Shown here in pieces: positions 1 through 8,855 of a DNA stretch of 64,000 bases. Every line of letters begins with the position of its first letter. Within the stretch, counting starts at the first letter, position 1. The stretch comes from Dryocosmus kuriphilus (taxonomy: Eukaryota; Arthropoda; Insecta; Hymenoptera; Cynipidae): contig CM076190.1 in NCBI GenBank assembly GCA_038277395.1, forward strand, positions 125,952,197 through 126,016,196. Direction: 5' to 3'. Made by a program: the position numbers and the translations under genes. A model generated the notes under the pieces. It ran no database searches. It was not told the DNA's origin and saw nothing but the letters and a program-made list of their open reading frames with translations.

Positions 1-2
1 TA

Positions 3-1577
3 GGTCTTAAATTCAAACCGAGTAAATGCGCCACCTTGTCTTTGGAGCGTGGCAAGGTAGTAGAGTCGCATTTTACGATTAACGGTGAACTTATTAAATC
101 GCTCACCGACGAGGAGACCTATGAACACCTAGGGGTACCCACGGGTGCCCGGTTCGGCCAGAACCCGATTGACTCGCTCGATAGAGCGATTCATGACGTA
201 GAAGCCATACACGCCTCACTCCTTGCACCATGGCAGAAATTGGAGGCGACTTCGGTCTTTGTCCTGTCGAGACTTGACTTCATCCTTCGGGGTGGTAAAA
301 TCAACAAAACGTCACTGACTCGACTAGACAGGACAGTTAAACGATATGCCAAACTCTGGATGTCTCTCCCACAGAGGGCGAGTGCAGAGGTCGTACATAT
401 CCCCCCCTGTAAAGGGGGAGCGGGTCTCCTCCCTGTGGGTGACCTGCTGGATATATATTCCATCGCGCATACCTTCCGTATGCTTACCACCAAAGATCAG
501 GTGGTCCGCGACATTGCACACGCCTCTTTGGGGGAGGCAGTCAGGGGGCGGATTAAACGAGCGCCTACTAGCGACGAAATAGCGCAGTATCTGTCGGGTG
601 ACTGCACGGGGGTGTTCTTTGGGCCTTCGGGCACGGGCACCTCCGTGTGGTCATACGCCAGAAATGCAGCTAGAAGACAGAGAGAAAGATTAAAAGTACG
701 CTGGCGATGGTGCGAGGAGAGGGGCGAGATTGCGGTCGAATGCAATGGAAAGGCGGGGGCAGGGCGCGGGGGGGATCTGGTAGTTGTCCCACCTGACGCG
801 AGGTCCCAGATCATCTATCGCCTCAGGGTGGCGGTGCAAAACTACTATCTTGACTCTCTGTTGAGTAAGAAGGACCAGGGCAAGGTGTACGCACTTGCGT
901 CAGTGGACAAATCCTCGAACCACTTCCTACGAAACGGAAGTTTTACGAGATTTGCCGACTGGCGCTTTGTGCACCGAGCAAGGCTGGATGTACTGCCGCT
1001 TAACGGGGCGAGAAGGTGGGGGGACCGGCAGGACACGCGCTGTCGCCGATGTGGGTACATCAATGAGACCCTCCTCCATGTATTGAACCCTTGTAGCCCC
1101 CATATGGTCGCGATAACAAGACGACACGACGCGACGGTGGAAAGGATTGCGAAGGGCGCTAAGCTTCCGGGAGAAATTACTCTCAATAAAACGGTCCCGG
1201 AGGCTGACGCGGGCTCTTCTCCTCTCAAGCCGGACATTGTCATTAGGGACGAGCGGTCTAAGTCTGTTACAATAATTGACGTTGCCGTCCCTTTCGAGAA
1301 TGGTCCGGATGCGTTTCGGTTGGCCAGGGAGCATAAGCTTCAGAAGTACCAGCCCATAGCCGATTCCCTTCAGGAAAAAGGCTACAAAGTGCACCTAAAG
1401 GCCTTTATTCTAGGTGCACTGGGCACATGGGACCGAGATAACCAGGCTGTTATCAAACACCTGCGAATCGGTAAACGCTATGCAGCGTTAATGATGAAGC
1501 TTATGGTCTCTGACACCATTAAATGGTCGAGAGACATTTATGTCGAGCACGTATCCGGTCACAGACAGTACAAGTGA
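3..1577 (+). CDS. R2-superclade non-LTR retrotransposon polyprotein, C-terminal part (cut by window edge)
   Basis: The reading frame is open from the window edge, so this is the 3' part of a longer ORF. The first codons give a GLKFKPSKC stretch that matches the RT motif preceding the thumb. The thumb region follows, then a zinc knuckle CRRC-x8-H-x4-C (first Cys codon near 1041), then a PD-(D/E)XK-type endonuclease: PD near 1230-1235, and IIDVAVPFE with the second Asp codon at 1278-1280. RT, then CCHC, then restriction-like endonuclease is the known order in the R2/NeSL superclade, where the endonuclease nicks target DNA for reverse transcription. The visible 525 codons have no stop or frameshift, so this copy may be young. 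The upstream catalytic RT domain is outside the window. The exact clade is not assigned. Confidence 0.85.
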   Translation, partial: GLKFKPSKCATLSLERGKVVESHFTINGELIKSLTDEETYEHLGVPTGARFGQNPIDSLDRAIHDVEAIHASLLAPWQKLEATSVFVLSRLDFILRGGKINKTSLTRLDRTVKRYAKLWMSLPQRASAEVVHIPPCKGGAGLLPVGDLLDIYSIAHTFRMLTTKDQVVRDIAHASLGEAVRGRIKRAPTSDEIAQYLSGDCTGVFFGPSGTGTSVWSYARNAARRQRERLKVRWRWCEERGEIAVECNGKAGAGRGGDLVVVPPDARSQIIYRLRVAVQNYYLDSLLSKKDQGKVYALASVDKSSNHFLRNGSFTRFADWRFVHRARLDVLPLNGARRWGDRQDTRCRRCGYINETLLHVLNPCSPHMVAITRRHDATVERIAKGAKLPGEITLNKTVPEADAGSSPLKPDIVIRDERSKSVTIIDVAVPFENGPDAFRLAREHKLQKYQPIADSLQEKGYKVHLKAFILGALGTWDRDNQAVIKHLRIGKRYAALMMKLMVSDTIKWSRDIYVEHVSGHRQYK

Positions 1578-1760
1578 CCGGTGCGACAGACTCATTTTAT
1601 TTTATTTTTTATCATTGACTAAATGCTTTTTTGTATATCTTTTATCTATAATGACAATAAGTTCTTTACTTATATACGTAGCACGTAAGTTGACACGAGT
1701 CTGTCGCGCGTGCCGGGTATTGAAATATTTTATAAAACTCGTCGACATTTTTCTTAATAT

Positions 1761-1784
1761 CTGTGGTGACCTGTATCACCACAG
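1761..1784. other. 9-bp perfect hairpin in the 3' region of the R2-like element
   Basis: CTGTGGTGA and its exact complement TCACCACAG flank a 6-base loop, about 180 bases after the R2-like stop codon. Elements of this superclade use structured 3' UTRs as the template recognised by their RT, so this is a candidate 3' UTR structure. That role is inference. The 3' end of the element was not located. Confidence 0.45.
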
Positions 1785-1794
1785 TAACCATACG

Positions 1795-2378
1795 TTATGT
1801 TACTAAAATAAATGATTTACTACGCCTGTAGCGCCTGTGCGTGGAGCTTGTCCCACGCACAGGACCATGTTTTTTTAATAAATGACTTTTATCTCTTGCG
1901 TCGGCATATTTTTCCTCTAAAGAGTGTTTTGCTCCACTAAGAAGGCCCAGTGTTCGATCATAATAATCGCTTACACTTTCTATCTGCTTCATCCGCAGAT
2001 TTACGATAGCATCGAAATACCACTGGTATTTCTTAGTGGGTGCGAACCGTTTTTTTAAATGTGTAACTAAGTCTTGTAATTTTCTAAACTCTTTGTCACG
2101 TACACTTTCACGCGCAGTTCCTTTTAATTTGCTAAGAACAATTTTGATAAAGGAGGGTTCTGTGGATTCCGTCATGTAGACTGCCCGTTTGCAACGTCTT
2201 GCAAAAATTCTTTTAGCATGGGTGTTTTACCGTCGAACGTTGGGATATGATATGTACTCTGTTGCAATGTCATACCCTCAAGAGCTGTGGCCATTGCAGC
2301 GCTCATATCCATGATAGGAGTCGTTTGACTTGTAGGGCCCGCAATGTTAGGGGTTACCCCTATTATCGATTGTTGCAA
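1795..2378 (-). pseudogene. Ty3/gypsy-type gag fragment, frameshifted
   Basis: Two overlapping minus-strand frames, 2378-2172 and 2175-1795, together resemble the capsid part of gypsy/errantivirus gag. The first has an IPTFDGKTPMLKEFL segment. The second has a segment with FIKIVLSKLKGTARE, then YFDAIVNLRMKQIESVSDYY. They meet at an ATGA overlap, so a one-base shift splits the gene. Gag-like sequence fades near 1890. Neither protease nor RT follows, so this is an isolated fragment. It is oriented opposite to the provirus at 33.5-44.6 kb. Assignment rests on recognised capsid-like spacing and motifs, without a search. Confidence 0.6.
1834..1863. other. 11-bp perfect hairpin with 8-base loop
   Basis: CCTGTGCGTGG pairs perfectly with CCACGCACAGG. 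It lies about 50 bases beyond the 1761-1784 hairpin, at the junction between the R2-like 3' region and the minus-strand gag remnant. It could be part of the R2-like 3' UTR or an unrelated palindrome. An overlapping minus-strand reading frame is open here but no longer resembles gag. Confidence 0.45.
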
Positions 2379-3592
2379 TGTCGATGTTTCAAGTACCCGA
2401 TTTTTATCTGGTGTTTGTGCGTCGTATTGTCATGTGGCATGTCGTTTAGTGTATTTACGTCAAGTAATAAAGCGTCACGGGAAGGGATAAAAGTCAACGC
2501 CCCGGAATAGGGGTTATCACGATGTTTCGAAAAGATTTTTAGATTTTCCAACCTAATATTAATCAAGTTTTTATCCCGTTGCTGTTTTAACCTGTAAGAA
2601 CCGAGTACCCAGATAAGCAGCTCACAATCAAACGCAATCAGACCCGGCGTAGTGTGCCCCCCATATTAACTAACAGCTGGTTTCGATATAGGTTAATTAC
2701 TATTGCTGTTGTCTATTCCTACAGGATCGGATCATTGGCGAAATGTATGAATTTGTAAATTCATAGACATGTGGTTAAATATAGACAGATATACAAAACA
2801 TGTAAGGTCACCGCCCCGGAATAGGGGTTATTGCAAAATTTTTAATAAATTTCTGAAATGAACACCATTGGCAATTATTAATATAATAAAGTCACATACC
2901 TTGATTTACATCTGAAATTCGTTGAACAAAAATAACGGGTTTTATAAAGATACATCTATACATATGTGAATAATTAGTCAAGAATATATCGCTAGTTATC
3001 AAGCACTGGGTCATAACAAAAATTTTTTTTTTTTTTTTTTGTAAATTGTCCTACCTAGGCTTTCTCACTGTTTACACGTGGCACTCCGATCTCTATCTCT
3101 CTCACTGTTCGCATGTAATTGCTAATCGGATCATCAATCAATCAGTTTTATTTTTTTTTTTTAATTTTTAATGTTGTGTGCACATAGCGCGTACGCATTT
3201 AGAGAAAACAATCAAAAACAAAATTTTTAAAAGATTTCACAACTCTTAGTACGATCCTAAGAAAAGGAGCAAGATGTAATTCCAATAACTGCTTGACTGA
3301 TGTCCCGATGTGTACTGCTCAACACGATGCTGTACAATGACTGGATTTCGGCTGGGCCACTCGATGTCATTAAAAGAAATGCTCGCCATTTGGAATGAGG
3401 GGGGTGGAGGGGGGGGGAGAGGTATAAATCCCATACTTTATTATTCTTATGATTAGGTACACCACTTCCACCACTCACCGAAAGTGAGTGGGGGTGACGT
3501 TGCAGTTCATTATTCAATTTATAACTTTCATGAAAATTACCCGCTCGTAATTGTTTTCTACGTAATTAAAGTGGTCTGTGAAATTTAAGATT
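2379..3592. other. Non-coding stretch with a 20-bp direct repeat
   Basis: No convincing gene is seen. CGCCCCGGAATAGGGGTTAT occurs exactly at 2498-2517 and 2812-2831; each copy contains a CCCC/GGGG self-complementary pair. A T-run lies near 3026-3041 and another near 3150-3160. Two short minus-strand frames at 3246-3517 are proline- and serine-rich translations of a G-rich tract and are not supported as genes. Confidence 0.5.
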
Positions 3593-4078
3593 TCACCTTG
3601 ACTTCCGTTCGTCTACAATTTCAGCAAAAATTTCATTCTCAATGTCCGAGGCGGATCTACCCTCCACAATTGTATTGGCATCGGAATCGATGGTGACCAT
3701 TTCGTCATCATCGGAGTCGATGACGATCAATTCGGGGATGGTCTCATTTCTTGTGGGATTACTTGTGGTTGGCAGAGCCCCTTGACTTATGGCCCGTGAA
3801 GTATTTCCCAGCAGGGTGTTGAACAGTGAGTGAAATTCCTCCTCATTTTTTATTTCATTAAATATATCCTCTTTCCTAGGAGGGGGAGGATCCACGAAAC
3901 GAATATTTACGGGGATATCTACTGCCTTGCCGGAACACAAAATCACATTTTTAATTTCACGAGTAATTGTTTTAGTAGCGAAAAATTTATCAGCAGCCTC
4001 ACGCAGCTCTTTTTGGCGTTTACGAAGCCTTCTACCTCGTTCGAGGTGATCGATACTTTTCGGCGGATTTAACGACAT
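3593..4078 (-). CDS. Hypothetical acidic 161-aa protein with SUMO-interaction-like motifs
   Basis: A complete ATG-to-stop frame of 161 codons. I do not recognise the family. The N-terminal ~50 residues are basic and probably helical (HLERGRRLRKRQKELREAADKF). The middle holds a PPPPRKED turn. The C-terminal third is acidic, with ELIVIDSDDDE followed by MVTIDSD: hydrophobic residues followed by Asp/Ser runs, the pattern of SUMO-interacting motifs. No signal peptide or membrane segment is seen. The length, normal start and mixed composition favour a real coding sequence over chance. Against it, no intron, homologous domain or clear poly(A) signal was identified. The tandem array at 4162-4769 lies directly upstream on this strand and could overlap its promoter or 5' UTR. 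It could also be part of an unrecognised mobile element. Confidence 0.4.
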   Translation of the reverse strand: MSLNPPKSIDHLERGRRLRKRQKELREAADKFFATKTITREIKNVILCSGKAVDIPVNIRFVDPPPPRKEDIFNEIKNEEEFHSLFNTLLGNTSRAISQGALPTTSNPTRNETIPELIVIDSDDDEMVTIDSDANTIVEGRSASDIENEIFAEIVDERKSR

Positions 4079-4161
4079 ACTCGCGAAAAAAATATAAAAT
4101 TCACTTTCGACTAAAAAAAAATTAAGGAGTAAGTCCCTTGCTTAGAATGGGTAACCTGGAT

Positions 4162-4769
4162 CCGTTCAAGCAATCGCCTTTCCGCGTTAGTTACTTGAAC
4201 CTTAGAAAAGGTTTCGGAAGCCGGAGACGCACCTAGCCTTTTTGCAATTCAGATTAAGAATTCGACGAATGGAAAACACACAATAACACTTGATTAATAA
4301 TCAGTATTGTCAAACGGAATATTTAATTCGAACCCATTCAAGCAATCGCCTTTCCGCGTTAGTTGCTTGAACCTTAGAGGAGGTTTCGGAAGCCGGAGGC
4401 GCACCTAGACTCCTTGCAGTTCGGATTAAAATTTCAGTCTAGAATTACGAATTAGAAATCTTTAGATCTAACTCTTGCTTTGTCGAAAAATATTTATTTC
4501 GACTAGGATTGTTAATTAGAGTCCGTTCAAGCAATCGCCTTTCCGCGTTAGCTACTTGAACCTTAGAAAAGGTTTCGGAAGCCGGAGGCGCACCTAGCCT
4601 TTTTGCAACTCAAATTTACAATAATAGTACAAATAAATATGTTTTGAACGATTAGCACTCTTAACAGAAAGATTTAATTCTGACCCGTTCAAGCAATCGC
4701 CTTTCCGCGTTAGTTACTTGAACCGTAGAGGAGGTTTCGGAGGCCGAAGGCGCACCTAGACTCCTTGCA
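4162..4769. repeat. Four-unit tandem array with conserved, foldable 85-bp cores
   Basis: Four cores at 4162-4246, 4334-4418, 4523-4607 and 4685-4769 are nearly identical, while the 78-104 bp spacers between them have diverged. Cores alternate A, B, A, B. A cores carry AGAAAAGG and CCTTTTTGCA; B cores carry AGAGGAGG and ACTCCTTGCA. Each core can form stem 1 (TTCAAG with CTTGAA, enclosing CGC with GCG) and stem 2 (AAAAGG with CCTTTT in A; AGGAG with CTCCT in B), with an inner CGG/CCG hairpin. Two base pairs of stem 2 change on both sides between A and B. Strand of any transcript is unknown. No known RNA family was recognised. Confidence 0.85.
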
Positions 4770-6229
4770 GTCAAATCAATTCTTTCTCCAAAGAAGGTAC
4801 CAGTAACAAAAATTTTTTAATATTTTGAAATTCTTTTTTTTCAGATTTTGAATAAAATTTTTGTGAATTTTTACATCAAAAAATAAAACTTAAATGTAAA
4901 AAGTTTTATACCAAATAAAATTCACAAGTCCACAGCGAATCCTTATAATTGTTTATATGAAAATCAGATAAACTTTCAAAATTCCGTGTACAAAAGTAGA
5001 ATATAAATTTTGCGTAACAAAATTGCAATCCAAATTTCCACTTATTCCAAGTCTATTTTTTCTAATGCTAGGAGACTTAGAGTCTCACTACTAGTTGTCG
5101 GCCGTCGGATAGTACCGGTCGGACAGCGACTGTCAACCAGATTAATTTTTGCTTTCAATGAAAACATTAGAATTGTAATTTAAAATTTTATTGTTGCGAG
5201 ATAGACAATTTTCACACACTTTGACACTAACTATCACCTTCTACAACGATTGTCAACTAAGTACGTTTGTAAAACAAGTTAGCTTGGAAAAAGTAAAAAA
5301 TATTAATTTTTTGAACTTTAGCGGTGCCAAAGTCGGATTAAATAATTTTGAAAATGAAAACAAAATTTTAAATCCCAACCGCTGACACCAATTGTCTGTT
5401 ACGAACCAATACGTCTTCGAGTCTTTGTTATTTCTATTCCCTCGAAAACCTGAAACCCATAATAGCGTGGTTTAGAAGAAAAGGGTGTTCTTATTAGTCC
5501 GCTCGCAGGTAATCCAGACAATCACATGAGATTGCTCCCCAGTGTTTATTTTTGTTTTGTGGAATTTGTTCTAACCACTACTTCCTTGAAGCCATGGCAT
5601 TGTCCTTAGAGTTCTTAAAAAGGGTCTAGGGTTTCGCAATTAAATTTGACACTCAGAATTGATCTTATTCCAGAATAATCTAATGATTTCACTCTCTTCA
5701 TTCCCCTTTTTCTTTACAATAACTTAAATTTTCTTTTCAATAAACTAACATTTCTGTTCAATAAACTAACATTTCTTTCCCTTACAAACTACGGTCTAAT
5801 CTCCGAGCGTTGAAGATTGACGGGCCGAAATTTAAATTCTGACATACTGCGTCATGTAACATTAATGGGGGCGCAGGCCACAGCGAGAGAGGGTGAGAGA
5901 GATAGAGATATATAGTGACAGTTTAAACTGGATACCTGTATTCGTGTAATACTCTGTTACTTGGTTGTTTTATTCCACTTTTCACCACCCGCTCGCATCA
6001 CCCAGTCGCCCCGAAGCTTCACACAATGTTCGATCTCATAGAAGATGTGTTAACACATCGAATCACCCCGGTTCAACACACGTCGACTTACGAACCGACG
6101 CGATTCGACGGCAAGTGAATTATGTACATAAGTCACAATCCCCTTTCTTGTCCTTGTTTCCTTTTTCTCTTTTTAAGGAAAAAGAGAATGAATAAAAACC
6201 ATTCTTACTCCCCGAACTCTGGTTGCACT
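4770..6229. other. AT-rich region without a supported gene
   Basis: Short frames at 5191-5385 and 5965-6195 have no recognisable domain and look like chance. A small hairpin (GAGACT and AGTCTC) is near 5070-5085. A GA-rich tract at 5882-5915 may be the ragged outer part of the dispersed repeat described at 6230-7565, because a similar GA-rich tract lies beyond the partner copy near 29260-29400. Confidence 0.4.
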
Positions 6230-7565
6230 CAGCTGGTTTTGTCCGCGGTTTCATGTTTGCACTTTTTTCGTCCCCAAACCCCCAATAGTACACCTTTTAT
6301 CGGCTGAACCTTCCGGGCGACTCCGCGACGCGAACGCGTAGGGAAATACGGACGGAGCGGGGAATCATTTAAAGATTCCCTTTTATTCCCGTGACAAGTT
6401 CCTTACCGGTCAAGGAGTCGACGAAGAATGCTGATAAGTCTTGGTGGAAATCAGACTCATCGAGGTAGGGATATTCGGTATTGCTGATAGAGAAATAAAA
6501 TTTTGATTTCTGCTGATTGCCGTGGGAACGATCGCAGTATATGGCGTGGTGCTGACAACGCGCCTGTGTAAAATTCTCAAATTCTTATATTCTCATGATT
6601 TTTATATTCTCATGATTTGCAGCGGATACGAACACTACCCATATGTAATTTGATTCTTTCAGTTAATTTTCTAAAATATCGTTCCTGAAATGCTGGAATG
6701 AATATACATACGTTTTCGCCACAAATCACTGAATACTTAATTAGTTATAATAATTAATCCTATAATCGACCGCAATAATCGATAGTAGTAAGAAGAAAAC
6801 CACCCCTTTAGGGTTTAATTCATTGACAATTTTGAAATTATTATAAGAAATATTTTTTTGACTTGTCAGTTAATAATTTTAAATAATTATTTTCTATGTA
6901 CCTATGATGTACTGATTTTCGAACATCGGTGATCAATCGAGGGCGGTTTTTAATTTCAGGTATAGGAGCTTTAATGAATTTAAATGAATATTGCCTATGC
7001 CGATATTGTTTATTGACTCTGAGTATCAATAAACAACACAGGGTAGTTCTTAAATTTTGATTGTTCTTGTATTCAATTTGATGTTTTGAAAAAAGAAAGG
7101 AAAGATTACGGATTGCTAGGGATGTCATCCCTTTCCGCTAGAATGGTACCACCCATATAAGTTTTGGCATCAATTGCTGCTATCGGTCATAGGAATTCTA
7201 ATCCTGCTCAATCATTCCCAAATTTTTTTAGTAGGTGCTTTTACAATTTACAAAACTTTTAACTTAGATAATCTATTAATTTTTATTGACAATTGTATTT
7301 ATTATTAAATTTTTTCGGCCAGCCTGGGACTCGATAGTATCAGGGGAATAAGATCATAACAGAGGTGGCGCGAGAATTATAATTATTGCCTTCTCGCTCT
7401 CTCACTCTCGCGAACAGTGACGCCCGCCGTCATGGATACAGTTAGAGACAAGGAGGGATAGAGGGGAGATCACAGCCACGGCATAGTAACCATAAACGCG
7501 TGGGCTTTTATAATTGCCGATTCAGAATTTTTTATAGGGCCCACCGTAACATTCCGAGATCAAGA
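6230..7565 (+). repeat. Unnamed dispersed repeat, copy 1 (about 1.3 kb)
   Basis: Most of this segment matches 27185-28570 in reverse complement. Anchors include the GC-rich block at 6305-6355, the TATTCTCATGATTT stretch near 6590-6615, AATGGTACCA with flanking bases near 7143, the CT/GAG-rich block at 7385-7500 and the terminal ACCGTAACATT at 7543-7553. Divergence is substantial, with indels. No protein is encoded; the minus frame at 6841-7128 falls inside the repeat and is not supported. The class is unknown; no clear terminal inverted repeat or target duplication was seen. Confidence 0.7.
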
Positions 7566-8841
7566 ATCATATCTGTAGTGTAGATAAATCTTATTTAAAA
7601 AAATTGTGTTCATTATAGATTTCGCCAATGCGATGAGAAGGCTACGGGTACTGGAAAGAGAAAGCTACTTTCAAAACTAATTTGCAATTACTTATAGTGG
7701 AAATGAAAATCTTTAAAGGTAATAAAGGAATATAGTTTTCGCGCTCTACTTGTCTGCCTCGCTTGATTTTAGATTATTGTTTTTTATACTTCTTGAAATA
7801 ATTCTTTTCGAGTAATATCCTAAAAAATTAGTGTCACCGGACTTAAAGTAAATTTCAGGGACAGCCCTTTAAACACAATTAGGCACCTTTAGAACTAAAA
7901 TACTTATATGCATTCATAATCTTCAGATTCTTCAACTTAATACAAATGATTCATATGAGCAAAAATAATTCACAATATTCTTTTGTCATTAACTTCTGTA
8001 TTTTTATGTTCAAATCTTTGTACTTAGGGACGTGTCACTAACTGGAAACTTGCCTTATATTTAAATTTTCCATTTCTAAACAAAAGATACTAAAATTTTG
8101 AAACATTGCATTAAGTACCTACATTAAGACATCACGTATTACCGACCAATCCTATGCATTATTTTCCACGGACTTCAAAGTAGGGAAATTAAAATTTTAG
8201 GCTGATTTTTAAAAAGATAAAAAGATCATTTATTTTTGGCCATATTGGTCTCGCCATTTGGAATCGCTAAGTATAAAGAAAAATATATTTCTTTATTATC
8301 TATAATGTTCACCTTATGGCTCAGGTGTTTAAATTTATACAAAGATGGCGGCGGTTGGCATGCAGTTATTTTACTTCGCACTATGGTAAAAATTTAGAAA
8401 AGAAAATTTCGGATAGGTTTGTGCTCAATTTTCTTCAAGATTCTTTCCGAGATCTTCATCTGAAGCTTTCCGTTTTTATTCGAAGTTTTTACCCGTTTTG
8501 GCCGAAAAAATTAGGTTATAGTGCAAAAAGCTTGCAAATCAGTTCTAAATGAAATTAGCGGTATTCTTACTTAAAATTTGATATCGATAATCTGTTTTGA
8601 AAGATTTTCCGGAAAGAATAAATAATAAAAAAGTATAAATAATAGAATAGAATAAATAACACTGAATAATTTTATTAATTGTAATAATAATTACGAGTCT
8701 TGATGAAAGTAAAGTGCTTATCTGGCACCTTGAAAATGAATGGAAAGAGGATAAGTATACCAGTTAAAAATTTTATTATTAACCAATTACAGTGATAATA
8801 TTTCCGCTTATATCGTATATTATATATATTTTTTATCTAGC
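7566..8841. other. AT-rich non-coding stretch
   Basis: Nothing supportable was seen. One 78-codon frame at 8316-8552 has no recognisable domain. The segment ends at the LINE target duplication. Confidence 0.4.
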
Positions 8842-8855
8842 GAAATTGTTTACAA

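Noticed and set aside
3246..3517. Two minus-strand Pro/Ser-rich frames
   Set aside because: They derive from a G-rich low-complexity tract and have no domain, splice or conservation signal.
4162..4769. Array considered as a tRNA or 5S rRNA cluster, or a CRISPR array
   Set aside because: No tRNA cloverleaf, good A/B boxes or 5S motifs were found; units are 85 bp with unequal diverged spacers in eukaryotic DNA, unlike CRISPR.
4162..4769. Array considered as hammerhead, twister or HDV-like ribozymes
   Set aside because: The required conserved core bases (for example CUGAUGA with GAAA for hammerhead) are not present on either strand.
6841..7128. 95-codon minus-strand frame
   Set aside because: It is contained in the dispersed repeat; the partner copy at 27.2-28.6 kb does not keep it open.
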